From: Biomphalaria glabrata
Taxonomy: Eukaryota; Mollusca; Gastropoda; Planorbidae
DNA: 64,000 bases
Reading direction: 5' to 3'
NCBI RefSeq assembly: GCF_947242115.1
Contig: NC_074726.1
Span: forward strand, 124,001-188,000
The position numbers and the translations under genes were made by a program. Position 1 is the stretch's first letter; the number at the start of each line of letters is the position of its first letter. A model generated the notes under the pieces. It was not told the DNA's origin, ran no database searches, and saw only the letters and a program-made list of their open reading frames with translations. Shown here one piece after another: positions 1 to 11,241 of the stretch.

Positions 1-1152
1 CGCCAGACCACTCAACACACAACAAACACTATCGCTCGGTTGTCTTGTCATGACCGACTACACGTAGTCTAGACTAGTCTTACACTGACCAGTTTGTTCG
101 AATCATTCAGACACACGATCTATTTACTTCTTGGGATAGGGAGAGGCTTAGATGAAAATGTTACTTTTTTTCTGGAGTTAGTTATCCTAATGCTTTTGGA
201 TCTATCTATACATGTTTATATAAATAACTGTATCATAGCTCTGGACTAGGCCGTCACTAAGCCTAACAGCCTAATAGCTACTGTAAGAATGAAGCGATAC
301 GATTGGTTAAAGTTTCAAGTTTCTCTTTCAGTATTGTTTAGGGAAGTGACGCATGAAATAACTTAAAACAAAATCTCACAGAACCCCGTTTTTTGGGGGG
401 GCGTGGAGAATTTTCTGTCTAATTTATTAAATATAAAATTTTCTGAGCATTTAAATAACAAATGATATAATGTTTACTATTACAACTTTTTACGCAGAAT
501 TTAAATAAGTCAATAACTAAAATTTGAAAAACTATCGGAGTTTCCCTTTAATGCCTTTAATAGATAATATTTGGAATCTTTTTTTTTTCTGTCAATGATG
601 GGTGGGTGCATTGGTGGATTTATTTATTTTTTTGCACTATTACCCAATCTTCAATTAAAAAGTGATGCATCTTAGTAATCTTACTTTTTTTTCTCGCTTA
701 TTTATAATCCCTCACACAGTGTCACACACATACATACACACACACATTGGCAGACTGGCTGCATGGAGCAGCACATAATCCCCCAGCATCCTCATGAGAT
801 CCTGCTGTCGTGTATGGGACGCCACTATATGTAAGCATTCATTCACTAAAGCCCCGTGCTGCACGCATTTTACTTAATGATTACATTGAAAAATATTATT
901 TTTTTATGTAAAAATGCATTTAATAATGGTCACCTTGTCATATAAGAGCTGAAAATGACCAAAAGATTCATTGTTTTTACTTGATATTCATACACAATGG
1001 TTAAAGGGAGCCCGCCATGTTTGGTCTCATCGTTTGTTGTTTTTTTTTAAGGTCATACTATAAAAAGACATCCAATGAAAATTAATGATTTAAGTTTGAA
1101 GTTTCTTCCCTCCTATATAAATGCGTTTCTTGACTATAAAAAGAACTGCTTA

Positions 1153-1155
<3 letters not shown>

Positions 1156-1209
<54 letters not shown>
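1156..1209. repeat. TA dinucleotide microsatellite
   Basis: About 27 uninterrupted TA units. It makes a false open frame that reads as alternating Ile and Tyr. Confidence 0.95.
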
Positions 1210-1211
<2 letters not shown>

Positions 1212-1319
1212 TCTGTTTACAGACAAGAATAATCCGATTGGTTCGCGTGATTTTTTTTCTCTTATATGATTGGTTGTCAATGGACGCTTTAACACAGGCT
1301 CACAGCTGAAGTGAACTTA

Positions 1320-1760
1320 TTAGTCCTACGTAGATAAGAATCTAGAGATCTATAACTTTGCTTAATTCTTTTTAAAGTTTAATTTTATCCAACAATTTCT
1401 TAAATCAAATAATGTTTTTAAAGAATCGTCATCGTGTAGACTTCGTAGATCTAGAAATTAAAATTGGTTTTAAACAAGGAAATTACTCTGGCAACAGAAG
1501 CCGAAAGAGTCACAAGTCTATATTCTAGATATTAAGATAGATATGTAAGAGTAAGAGTATGATCTACTTGATTTAGAAAATCGCGATCTAACTTATCTAA
1601 GCATAGGTTGGTGAATGCTACAATCCCGAAGTAGACATATTATAGATCTAGATCTAGAATTTTACAATATGGATTTAGATCTACGTAAGAGATCTAGAAA
1701 TGTATATCTAGCCAATCTAGGTCTAGAATACTCTAGAACTAGATACTAGGATATCAAATC
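1320..1760. repeat. AGATCT/TCTAGA-rich block
   Basis: The overlapping palindromes AGATCT and TCTAGA recur roughly every 20-50 bases, often fused as TAGATCTAGA. There is no clear unit length, so this is word enrichment rather than a tandem repeat. Similar blocks occur at 8640-8910 (inside the LTR element leader), 11800-11850 and 39570-40110. Confidence 0.6.
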
Positions 1761-3064
1761 TACACTAATAAGACGGCCACGTCAACGACAAGTTGTCGTT
1801 TATTGGACCGCGCCAGGTTTCGTAAACACATTTGACTGAAGTATATGTGGCTTAAAGATTCAAACCTTCTTCGCAGCTTTAAAAAATATTGCAAAACAAA
1901 ATGCAATGAGTGTTTAAATAACTCTATATATCCATATGACTTTTATTTTTATATTTTTATTTTAATTGCGAAAAAAAATGTTCATGACATTCATGACCCC
2001 TCCCCCTCCCTTTTTCCTGGCGATGTCTAGATCTAATTCTAAGGTACAGGATCTGATTAATTTGTGTTATAATCATGTCCCAATAAAAATAATGGCTTAA
2101 ATCAAAAGTATAATTAAATAAATACAGGTTGGGAGCCTTGTAATTTAGGTCAATAAGTTTTCAACTGTCTATCAGTACGCTGACGAAATGGCATGACCCA
2201 ACAGCGCACACCTATCTCTCTTTCTCCACTTGTTTAGCCGAAAAAAAGTATGGTGTTCTGCACTGATCATTTATGTTAAAACTAATTTTATTTATGTATA
2301 TCTAAAGAAAGAAATAAAGAAGTTTTGTGTTGTTGTTATTTTTTTGTTCCTTTTTAATTATGTTTATAGATGTTTAGATTTTTTTTTAAATTCTTAGTTC
2401 ATTGTTTACTTTATAGTGAAAATATACAATAGGCATATAAATACATTTAAAAAACTATTTTAAAATTCTCAAAGCTATTCTCATTTAAAAATCTTTTTAC
2501 CAATGTTTTGCAAACGCGTAGATGAGTGTAAAAGACAATGACTTTTCAATGAACCATCTCTCCTTATATAAATTTTTATTACTTCTATAGCTGCCATTCT
2601 GTCTAGCATTCAACTAGGTGTTAACTAGAGTATCCAGCTTTAATAAGTACATAAAAAGGGGGATTTATAGGCAGAGGAAGGCCCTAAAGAGTGTTAACCA
2701 TAAGGCATAATTAAACATCTGGACCACTCTTAAGAAGATAAGCAAATGTGGGTGGGTTGAACAAGACTACATGACGGATATGAGTGTAAAAGAAGCCTAC
2801 ATGATGAAAGTAAAAAAAAAATGTTGCCTATAGTTAGGATTAGTTAGTTGCAATGTCGGCAACTTCACCACTGTCTGGTCCCAAGTCCGGAATGCGAAAA
2901 GAGGAGGGACGAGCATCTCTTCATATAAATTTAACTAGTAAACTAGAATAAATTTAAATTAAAAGTGATGAATTGCTACACATTATGAAATATGGCCAAA
3001 ATAGAATACCATACGTTTTGTAAACAGTCAAAGACAAACAAAAAAAGCAAAAAAAAAAAAACAC

Positions 3065-3068
3065 ATAC
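3065..3068. repeat. Target-site duplication, low-coordinate copy
   Basis: ATAC lies directly outside the LTR beginning TG at 3069. The same four bases follow the other LTR at 11238-11241. A 4-bp duplication is in the range used by Ty3/Gypsy integrases. Confidence 0.7.
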
Positions 3069-3439
3069 TGTGATGTTGCTAGTTCAGGCTGTCTTGAAGT
3101 CAACCAATTACTCTGCAATCGTTTGGGTGTAATTGTTCGGGTGTATTACGTGCAGTTGAACTACAACACAAACAAGAACTGGCACATCTATTGTAACAAG
3201 TGAAGAGATGTAGTCAAACGATGATGAACAAATTTACATAGATTTATTCTGATAAAAGGCCACAGTAGAAGTCTCTGTCACTAAACACGTCGTTACCCTG
3301 GAGTGTTCTATCGCTAACTGATTTTCCGGTCTCTAACCCAACATATCCCAAACGTCACTAGTCCCGTTCAATATGCGTCTACTATGGTGCGTCGCTAAAT
3401 AACTAAAATAACTAACCTATATAAATAAGGTGTCTAACA
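3069..3439 (-). repeat. LTR (3' LTR in the sense of the element)
   Basis: A 371-bp terminal repeat with TG...CA ends. On the sense strand an AATAAA lies near 3243-3248, a plausible polyadenylation signal. A TATA-like TATATAGG sits very near the sense start. By eye it is identical to the copy at 10867-11237. Confidence 0.93.
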
Positions 3440-3460
3440 GATTCCTCCCCCCCTTGAAAA
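3440..3460 (-). other. Polypurine tract candidate
   Basis: Directly inside the 3' LTR, the sense strand reads AAGGGGGGGAGGAATC up to the LTR boundary. A purine run at exactly this place primes plus-strand synthesis in LTR elements. Confidence 0.8.
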
Positions 3461-4021
3461 AAAAAATATGTCAATATTTTTCCACTACTGTCAAGTCTTA
3501 CAAGGGCATTTTCAATTTAAGGGGAAGACCACAAACATAAAATCTTGACATCTTCATCTTGACATCTTCATCTTGACAGTTCCTCATATTCATGTCAATG
3601 TTCATAACAGTTCATAACATTCCAAAATCATCTTCATTGGTACACAGTTCATCATGGAGGAAAATGTGGCATCTTATTGGCATGTCCTACACATCTCAAA
3701 TGTTCTTCACTGGCAGTAATCTGATAAAATACAATATTTCAAAAAACAATTACAGACTTTATTTACACATTCAATACATTTTTTCTTACCACCCTTTTAT
3801 ACGCTTTTGTCCATTTTTCTTTTATACTCACCCTTTTCCATAGAACTAACTTTCGTCAATGATATATGAAATGATTCACACAAAAAAAAAAAATCCATAC
3901 TTACTTTTAAATGCTTAACATCAAATTTACTTATCTCCCTTTTCCATAACATATAAATGGTGTCAATATATTAATATATAGTACATAATCAATATAATCA
4001 TAGTTTATTTACAAAATTATT
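3461..4021 (-). other. 3' untranslated part of the LTR element
   Basis: About 560 bp between the Gag-Pol stop and the purine tract. It is AT-rich and holds a short tandem of a roughly 15-bp unit, CATCTTCATCTTGA, at 3543-3580. No envelope or other frame is supported. Confidence 0.6.
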
Positions 4022-7000
4022 TCACTTCAATGTCATTCTAGACAATAGATCAGCTACAATATTCACAGATCCACTAATAGCTTTCACTTCAAATTTATAC
4101 TCCTGTAGTGCTAATAACCATCTATAAACACGACTGTTTTTCATGCTCTTTTGCTGTATATACTGAATAGGTTTATGATCAGTTAATAATATGAATTTCC
4201 TTCCTATTAAATAGCTCTCTAGCTTAGTAATTACCCATATTACAGCTAAGGCTTCTCTTTCAATGACACTATATTTTTTCTCTGCCTCTGACAATTTTCT
4301 GCTTACATATAATATAGGATGTAAGTTATCATAGTTCTGCATTAAACAACCACCAATAGCATTACCAGATGCATCAGTTGTGACATAAAATATTTTGTCT
4401 TTATCAGGTAGTCTTAATATTAGTTCATGACTAAAAACATCTTTAATTCTGTCAATAGCTTTCACACATTCCTCATTACAAACTACTTTTTGAGGTTTTC
4501 CTTTTTTAAGTAAGTCATTTAATGGATTCACTATTTCTGCTAAGTTCTTTATAAACTTTCTGTAATAATTTACTATTCCTAATATGCTTTTAATTTGTCT
4601 TTTTGTTGTAGGTATTTCAATATTAAGTACTTTCTTTATGTTATCTTCAATAGGGCTAATCATGTTGTTATTTACTTTATGTCCTAAGAAAATTATTTCC
4701 TCCAATCCTATTTCTACTTTTTCTGCTTGAATTGTAAGTCCACTTTCTTTTATTATTTTGAACACTTCTTTTACATCTACCAAATGTTCCTCCCAACTAT
4801 TATTAAAAATACATATGTCATCCAAATAGCAAATAACATTTTCTTTGTTTCCAATTATCATGTTCATCATTCTATTAAATGTGGCAGGTGCATTTACTAA
4901 TCCAAAACTCATATAATTCCATTGAAAAATACCATATGGTGTTACAAATGCTGTGTAAGGTTTTGCATTTTCTGTTAAAGGTATTTGCCAATAACCTTTA
5001 GTTAAATCTAATTTAGTAAAAAATTTTGCTCCATTTAATTTATGTAAAATATCCTCTATATTTGGCATTGGATATGGGTCAAATTCTGTGATGTTGTTAA
5101 GTTTCCTATAATCAATACATAACCTTATATCTCCATTCTTCTTTTTGGCTATCACAATTGGTGAAGCATAAGGAGATGTTGATGGCTCAATTATACCTGA
5201 TTCTAGTAAATTGTCTATTTCTTTCTTTACTTTGTCTTGTAAATGTAGTGGTATTCTATACGGCTTAAGCTTGATAGGTTTTGGGTCTGTTACTTTAATG
5301 TCATGTTTAATAATATTAGTTTTTCCTGGTATACTGGAAAAAATTTCTTTGTATTCCTGTATTATTTTAGTTATATCTTTTGACTTTTCCTTAGTTAAAT
5401 TATTAAGATTAATCTTTTGCCAAGTTTGATTCTCTTTTGTTTCTATTACAGGTATTTCCTTAATATCATTTTCATTGTGATTTTCATTTGTTATTATCAT
5501 AAAGCATTCTTCTCTTTCTGAAAATGTATTTTCTATTTTCTCCTGAATGTTTTGTATCAACTCATCTTCTCTATCATGATACAGTTTCAAATTATTTATG
5601 TGATATGTTTTAATTTTCCCATTTATTTCAATTTGATAATTCACATCACTAATTTGTTTTATCACTTTAAATGGACCTTTCCATTGTTTACCAATTTTAT
5701 TTTTCAGGTCATTTATCAATATTAATACATTGTTTCCTACTTCTAGTGTTTTCAATTGTCTTTTCTTATTTAAATTCTCATGAGCACTTTGTTTGTACTT
5801 CTTATTGTTGTTATATGCTTGAGTCCATATTTCTTTCAATTCTGTTGTGATTGTTGTTTCACTGTCATTATTTAATTTATTCTCATTGTCTATTAGATTT
5901 TCTTTAAAAACATCTAATTCATCTCTGGGTTTTCTTCCATGTATTATTTCATATGGTGAAAATCGTGTTGCTTCATGGATGTTGTTTCTATGAGCAAATA
6001 GTACATAGTTAATGTAATGATCCCACTTGTTCTGATTATTCTGAATTATTTTTGTTAGTGATCTTTTTAATGAACCACCATATCGTTCACATAACCCGTT
6101 ACTCTTTGAAGAGTATATGTGTTGTATATTGTATTGTTTAGTCCATTTCTTAAATTGTTCTGACTTAAACTGAGATCCCTGATCACTCAATATAATTTTA
6201 GGTATACCATGTCTTGTAATTACTTTTTGAGTTATGGCATTAATGATATTCTCTGCACTTGTATTTGATAATGGGATTGCCTCTGGGTATCTACTAAACA
6301 TGTCTATTACTGTTAGAATGTATTTGTTATTATTTTCAGTTTGAATTAAAGGACCTATTAAATCAATAGATACTTTCTGAAATGGTGCTGTAGGTTCATC
6401 CATTTCTTGAATAGGTGCTTTATTCACTAGACTTTTGTTAGATCTCTTTTGACATATGTCACATGAGTTTATGTATTTGTTGATTGTTGCTTTCATTTTG
6501 GGCCAAAATACTTGTTTTGACAAATTCCTATAACATTTCTTTACTCCCCTATGTGCTGCTAAATTATTATCATGTGTCATGATTAAAACATCTTTCCAAT
6601 ATTTCTGTGGTAAGACAAGTTGTTTTATTTTCTTGTTATCATTACTTGTTTGTCTAAACAATATTTTATTCTCTATACAAAATTTTTCCATTGGATTATT
6701 ATTGTTTTTATCTGATATTCTTGAATAAATTTTCCCAATAATATTGTCATTCATTTGTTCTAATGCAAATGTGGGTGTTGTTTCTTTTTCACTTTGAGAT
6801 ATTTGTGTTTCAAGACTATTTTGTGTTTCATTTTCTATCTCTCTTTCCTTAACATCTGTATTTTCTATTTGTATTACATTACTGGTTTCTTTTTCTTTAT
6901 CATTACTAATTACATTTATTGTATTTTCCTGTTTCTCATCTTGTTTATCCATTGATCTTGTTATTACCATACTTGTTATATTTTGTGTTTCTATGTTTTC

Positions 7001-8533
7001 ATGATTTTGTCTTATGTTTTTGTATTTGTTTTGCCAGTCTTCTAATTCTTTTCTTGAACATTCTTTAACTCCTTTTATGTTTCCTACTAACATATCATAT
7101 CTCATTTCTGGTATTGCAATGCCATCACAATAACCAGTGAAAAATGGAGTTTCAATGTACACCCTTATAGCTTTAAATTCCCTTACCGTGCCATCTGCTA
7201 ATTCTACTTTCCTAGTAAACCCTTTATACCAATGAGGTTTGACAAATTTAGTTTTTACTGCCAAAGTGTTACAACCTGAATCCCTGATTAATTCCACCGG
7301 AATTCTATCTACAAACCCTGGGTACACTGCAAAATTGTTCCTATTTCCTTCCATGAAATATATCCTATCTGTACCTTTATTTTTGTATTCCCTACTGTAA
7401 CTCCTATTTCTATAATTTCCCCTATCATTCCTATCTCTACTCCTATATCTACTGTTATTTTGTTCATTGTATCTATTTCTACTTCCAGACCTACTATTCC
7501 CTCTTCTACAGTTAGCTGCTATATGACCTTTTCCTTGACATTTAAAACAGGTTATTTCACTATATTTTCTATTTCCACTATTTGATCTGTTTCTATTTCT
7601 ACTTCTATCAACATTTTCTTTGGTGTATCCTATTAAATCTACTTTGCTCTTATCCCTATCAGAAAATGGTTTATTTGGATAAGCATTTTTGTATACTCTC
7701 ATTATCTCTGTTATTTCATCTATAGTTTTGGGGTTTCTTTCTCTAATAAAAGATTGTAATTGAGGATCACATTTATTTACAAAGTTGTCCACTAAAATAA
7801 AATTTTTTAATCCCTCATAAGAGTTATTCACTTTTTCTAATTTTACCCACTTATTGAAAAAATCCTTTTCCATATTAATGGTAGTTTGGGGTTCTATTTC
7901 TAATGATGGTATATTGTCAAAGTATTTCTTTCTAAAAGTTGTAGCATTATGACCATAGGCATTCAATAACTCTCTTTTTAAAACTTGATAGCTATCATCA
8001 ATATGATGGTCATGATTTTGGCATATTGTTAGAGCTTGACCATGAACAAAGTCTATCAGTATTTCAGACCATTCTTCTTCAGGCATATTAAATGTAGACA
8101 TTTTTGCCTCATATCTTTTCAGAAAATCACCAATGTCATCCTTCTGTTCATCAAAACTTTGTATTTTTCTCTTTAGCCATGTCTGCGAATTAGGGTTGTC
8201 TCTTTGAGTGGTATAATTATTTGAGTTATTTGTGTTATTTCCTTGTTCAGTTTGAGCTCTGGCTTGTGCTGCATCCAATCTCATCTTCTCCATTTTAGCT
8301 TCATGTTCTCTAATTTTTTCTCTCTCTTTGTCTTGCCTTTCTTCTTGTCTTTCTATCTCTTGTCTTTGACGTTCTTCTTGTCTTTCTATCTCTTGTCTTT
8401 GACGTTCCGTTTCTTCCTTCACAACTTGCTGTACATAAGCTGCTAAGTCTTTTCCTTTTAACTCCATGGCCTTTCCATCCTGCATAGCTGTTTCCTTAAC
8501 CTCCTTAAGGTCCACATATGATGATGTAGCCAT
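4022..8533 (-). CDS. Gag-Pol polyprotein, integrase before reverse transcriptase
   Basis: A single 1503-residue frame. Residues about 38-90 are a charged coiled coil with two QRQEIERQEER repeats. A capsid-like helical region follows to about 290. A CCHC zinc knuckle (CFKCQGKGHIAANC) lies near 325-340 and a retropepsin-like DSG near 417. Integrase comes next: an HHCC zinc finger at about 645-690, catalytic Asp in SIDLIGP near 724, Asp in SDQGSQF near 784 and Glu in CERYGG near 816, with a GPF-type C-terminal module near 950-985. Reverse transcriptase follows, with CIDYRKLN near 1138 and YLDD near 1239. RNase H ends the protein (TTDASG near 1381, LTDHKP near 1454). Gag and Pol are in one frame with no frameshift needed. 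The start Met was chosen because it opens the frame directly before the coiled coil. The domain order is directly visible; the Gmr1 assignment is from family knowledge. Confidence 0.95.
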   Translation of the reverse strand: MATSSYVDLKEVKETAMQDGKAMELKGKDLAAYVQQVVKEETERQRQEIERQEERQRQEIERQEERQDKEREKIREHEAKMEKMRLDAAQARAQTEQGNNTNNSNNYTTQRDNPNSQTWLKRKIQSFDEQKDDIGDFLKRYEAKMSTFNMPEEEWSEILIDFVHGQALTICQNHDHHIDDSYQVLKRELLNAYGHNATTFRKKYFDNIPSLEIEPQTTINMEKDFFNKWVKLEKVNNSYEGLKNFILVDNFVNKCDPQLQSFIRERNPKTIDEITEIMRVYKNAYPNKPFSDRDKSKVDLIGYTKENVDRSRNRNRSNSGNRKYSEITCFKCQGKGHIAANCRRGNSRSGSRNRYNEQNNSRYRSRDRNDRGNYRNRSYSREYKNKGTDRIYFMEGNRNNFAVYPGFVDRIPVELIRDSGCNTLAVKTKFVKPHWYKGFTRKVELADGTVREFKAIRVYIETPFFTGYCDGIAIPEMRYDMLVGNIKGVKECSRKELEDWQNKYKNIRQNHENIETQNITSMVITRSMDKQDEKQENTINVISNDKEKETSNVIQIENTDVKEREIENETQNSLETQISQSEKETTPTFALEQMNDNIIGKIYSRISDKNNNNPMEKFCIENKILFRQTSNDNKKIKQLVLPQKYWKDVLIMTHDNNLAAHRGVKKCYRNLSKQVFWPKMKATINKYINSCDICQKRSNKSLVNKAPIQEMDEPTAPFQKVSIDLIGPLIQTENNNKYILTVIDMFSRYPEAIPLSNTSAENIINAITQKVITRHGIPKIILSDQGSQFKSEQFKKWTKQYNIQHIYSSKSNGLCERYGGSLKRSLTKIIQNNQNKWDHYINYVLFAHRNNIHEATRFSPYEIIHGRKPRDELDVFKENLIDNENKLNNDSETTITTELKEIWTQAYNNNKKYKQSAHENLNKKRQLKTLEVGNNVLILINDLKNKIGKQWKGPFKVIKQISDVNYQIEINGKIKTYHINNLKLYHDREDELIQNIQEKIENTFSEREECFMIITNENHNENDIKEIPVIETKENQTWQKINLNNLTKEKSKDITKIIQEYKEIFSSIPGKTNIIKHDIKVTDPKPIKLKPYRIPLHLQDKVKKEIDNLLESGIIEPSTSPYASPIVIAKKKNGDIRLCIDYRKLNNITEFDPYPMPNIEDILHKLNGAKFFTKLDLTKGYWQIPLTENAKPYTAFVTPYGIFQWNYMSFGLVNAPATFNRMMNMIIGNKENVICYLDDICIFNNSWEEHLVDVKEVFKIIKESGLTIQAEKVEIGLEEIIFLGHKVNNNMISPIEDNIKKVLNIEIPTTKRQIKSILGIVNYYRKFIKNLAEIVNPLNDLLKKGKPQKVVCNEECVKAIDRIKDVFSHELILRLPDKDKIFYVTTDASGNAIGGCLMQNYDNLHPILYVSRKLSEAEKKYSVIEREALAVIWVITKLESYLIGRKFILLTDHKPIQYIQQKSMKNSRVYRWLLALQEYKFEVKAISGSVNIVADLLSRMTLK

Positions 8534-10850
8534 TGTGTTTTATATTTTATATATATTTTTACTTAGCCTATATTAGTTATGGCTATACTTTAAACTTATT
8601 TTATTTTTAAGTTTTTTTCAAACTTTTATATAAGTTTTAAATGTTATGTCTCTATCTATAGATTTAGTAAATGTGTAAATCTAGTCTGAGTTATTATGGT
8701 TATATTCAAATCTGTATATTAGATCTAGTATCACACAAATTTAAATCCAGTATATTATAGTATGTATAATATTACCATTTAGATCTAGTTATCAAGAGCA
8801 CTATGACTATTAGATCTAGTATGACCAACTATGATCAATTTTAAAATCTGGTATGACTGAAGTGTCTAGAGTAAATTCAAAGACTGTCTAGAGTCCAGAT
8901 CTAGAGTAGATTATGGTTCTATTTAACCGTATAAAACAAATATGTGTATACAGTGTCAAATATATCTTCAACAAGATATATATATCTAGAATGTACTACC
9001 TTCATTCATCTTCCAATTAATAATATTTCAAATTAGAGTCTAGATGATTTAATTGTACCAAAGAGATGTACAACAATTTGCAGATCTAAATTTAGCCAGA
9101 CGACAGTGTTTGACTACATAGCCAGTTTCGGCATTATTCTCATGGCAAAATCATATTTGATTTTAACCGCTCAAACTAAAATTATTTTAGTCTGATTCAC
9201 AGTAAAAGAATCCTACCCGCACTTTCTATCATTAAGTGAAAAAAAAATACAGATCTAATTAAATTAATAAAATTAAATAATTTAAAATAATATAAACAAA
9301 TGAAATAATTAAAATGAGACTATCGCTATGGGTTGGGATATGACAATATGACACACAATGATAACGTCACGAAGTAACCAGGCAACAACGGATATGACGT
9401 TTATACAAACAAAACAAATTACAATCCTAAACGTATAATATAGCTTTTCATCTAAATTACGTCTTCTACCCCGACGGGTTTTAAGGCGCACCACCTGATT
9501 TTACTCAGGCTAACGTACCAAATTTAGACAAAATCTATTTCTAAGGGCAATCTAAACATATACTAATAAGAAAAATGGCACTTAGCTTTTGATAAGAAAG
9601 ATCCCTTTGTTCGGACTCCCGAATATGCTAGATCACAACAAATTCCACTGCCTCTCTTCCAGTTCTGACTCTGTTCTCCGGTGCTTCCAGTATCCCACGT
9701 AATGCCACAGATGTCCTGATATGCCACAGCAAAATGTTCCAGTTCCTTCGACGACTGTTGATGACCGTATGTGTAGTTCCGACGACTTTGTGTACACAGT
9801 TACTGACGAATAGGTTAACGGTTCTCCTGGCGATGACTTGACTTGTGTAGACGACTACTGACAAATAACAGTCTCTTGACGGCAACTTGATCTGGACGAC
9901 TGACGAATAACGAATTTCTTGACGATGACTTGATCTGGGCTGACGAATAACGACTTTCTTGACGATGACTTGATCTGGGCTGACGAATAACGGTTCTCTA
10001 AAATAGTTCACTGCTTCTGCTGCTACTCTGGTAGTACGACGAAGTTTGCTGTTGTACTCTGCTTCAATAGACCAAACTGTCCAATGTAGACTAGGTGAGA
10101 CCAAGGTCACCTCCGACGACGTTCCGTTATACGACTAACGGTTTTCAACGAAATTAAGTGGATGTAGCTGTTTCCACAACTTCACTGCTAACAAGTCTAG
10201 GTATGGTCTAGACCGACGAATACTAGATATATCAATGTTCAGTACTGATAAAGATTACTTTACTAACCTTCCAAAGGTTAAACACAGTGACCGTTATAAA
10301 CGTGGCAAGCAACCGGTTCAATGAGCAAACTGCTCCACAAGAATCTCTCCAAGGGTAAGACGACAGAGCGATTTCGATTTAGTTAGTTACCAAACTTGTA
10401 GTACTCACAATACTTCTGACAGCGGGCAAACTGTCCTTCTCGAACTGACGAGGTAAAACTTGATACTCGACGTGGCTCCTATGACGAAGAAAAAATATGT
10501 CCAACAGGTTCACTAACGATCTCTCACCCGTTATGAATGAACGGTTTCTCTGGTTGTAGGTCGATCCAGCATATGAAGATCAGGCTTTGATAATATACTG
10601 GTTAAGTAGACCAGACGTTGCGATGATTACGGTCCTGACGAAGGTCACCCTGAGTTAACGGCTCGTTGAACGTGCGATCAAACAGGCGACGACTGCATGT
10701 AGATCTAGAACAAAGTCACTCTGCGATGCTGCTGTGTTCAGCCGTACTCCGATGAAATCTTATAACTTCGAGTGCACGACCCTCACCTGAGTAAACGTTC
10801 TGCTTCGAGGTCCGGTTCGATGTTCGGCTTCAACAGGGGTCCGGCTTCGA
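8534..10850 (-). other. Long 5' leader of the LTR element
   Basis: About 2.3 kb lies between the primer site and the Gag start, long for a Ty3/Gypsy leader. It holds AGATCTAG-rich sequence (8640-8910), a 40-bp tandem repeat (9901-9997) and scattered copies of TGACGAATAACG. A 160-codon minus-strand frame at 9628-10110 overlaps the repeats and resembles nothing I know, so I do not call it a gene. Confidence 0.7.
9901..9997. repeat. 40-bp tandem repeat in the leader
   Basis: About 2.4 copies of a unit starting TGACGAATAACG and containing GACGATGACTTGATCTGGGC. Starts are at 9901, 9941 and 9981. Diverged single copies lie on both sides (about 9800-9900 and 10210). Confidence 0.9.
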
Positions 10851-10865
10851 GGTTCGGGGTCGCCA
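10851..10865 (-). other. Primer-binding-site candidate
   Basis: Directly downstream of the sense 5' LTR, the sense strand reads TGGCGACCCCGAACC. It starts with TGG, the complement of a tRNA CCA end, one base from the LTR. I could not identify the donor tRNA by eye. Confidence 0.6.
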
Positions 10866-10866
10866 C

Positions 10867-11237
10867 TGTGATGTTGCTAGTTCAGGCTGTCTTGAAGTCA
10901 ACCAATTACTCTGCAATCGTTTGGGTGTAATTGTTCGGGTGTATTACGTGCAGTTGAACTACAACACAAACAAGAACTGGCACATCTATTGTAACAAGTG
11001 AAGAGATGTAGTCAAACGATGATGAACAAATTTACATAGATTTATTCTGATAAAAGGCCACAGTAGAAGTCTCTGTCACTAAACACGTCGTTACCCTGGA
11101 GTGTTCTATCGCTAACTGATTTTCCGGTCTCTAACCCAACATATCCCAAACGTCACTAGTCCCGTTCAATATGCGTCTACTATGGTGCGTCGCTAAATAA
11201 CTAAAATAACTAACCTATATAAATAAGGTGTCTAACA
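10867..11237 (-). repeat. LTR (5' LTR in the sense of the element)
   Basis: A 371-bp terminal repeat, TG...CA, matching 3069-3439 throughout by eye. The target duplication ATAC follows at 11238-11241. Confidence 0.93.
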
Positions 11238-11241
11238 ATAC

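Larger units (their letters stand above)
1..3064. other. Noncoding flank, AT-rich
   Basis: No coding region is recognised here. The stretch has homopolymer T and A runs, a short CA-rich tract near 721-747, a TA microsatellite (1156-1209) and a block dense in AGATCT and TCTAGA words (about 1320-1760). The only open frames are short and low-complexity. Around 2700-2920 there are phrases faintly like a LINE tail, too weak to call. Confidence 0.6.
3069..11237 (-). mobile_element. Gmr1-like Ty3/Gypsy LTR retrotransposon, looks whole
   Basis: An 8.17-kb element read on the minus strand. From sense 5' to 3' it has an LTR (10867-11237), a primer-binding-site candidate, a long leader, one Gag-Pol frame (8533-4022), a short 3' untranslated part, a purine tract and the second LTR (3069-3439). 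The LTRs begin TG, end CA, are 371 bp each and read as identical by eye. With the 4-bp target duplication this points to a very recent insertion. The reverse transcriptase and RNase H are Ty3/Gypsy-type, but integrase precedes them, as in the Gmr1 group first described from cod. No envelope-like frame was seen. Clade placement needs a tree; the domain order itself is plain in the translation. Confidence 0.93.

Noticed and set aside
1075-1269. 64-codon frame
   Set aside because: Half of it is the TA microsatellite read as alternating Ile and Tyr.
2640-2920. Possible LINE tail
   Set aside because: Only faint phrases (KKISKCGWVEQDYM, then a shifted frame). Too little to support a call.
5211-5429. 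72-codon plus-strand frame
   Set aside because: Antisense shadow of the Gag-Pol frame.
8243-8446. 67-codon plus-strand frame
   Set aside because: It is the complement of the coiled-coil repeats of Gag.
9628-10110. 160-codon minus-strand frame in the LTR element leader
   Set aside because: It overlaps the 40-bp tandem repeat, is Arg-, Ser- and Val-rich without any motif, and resembles no retroelement protein I know.
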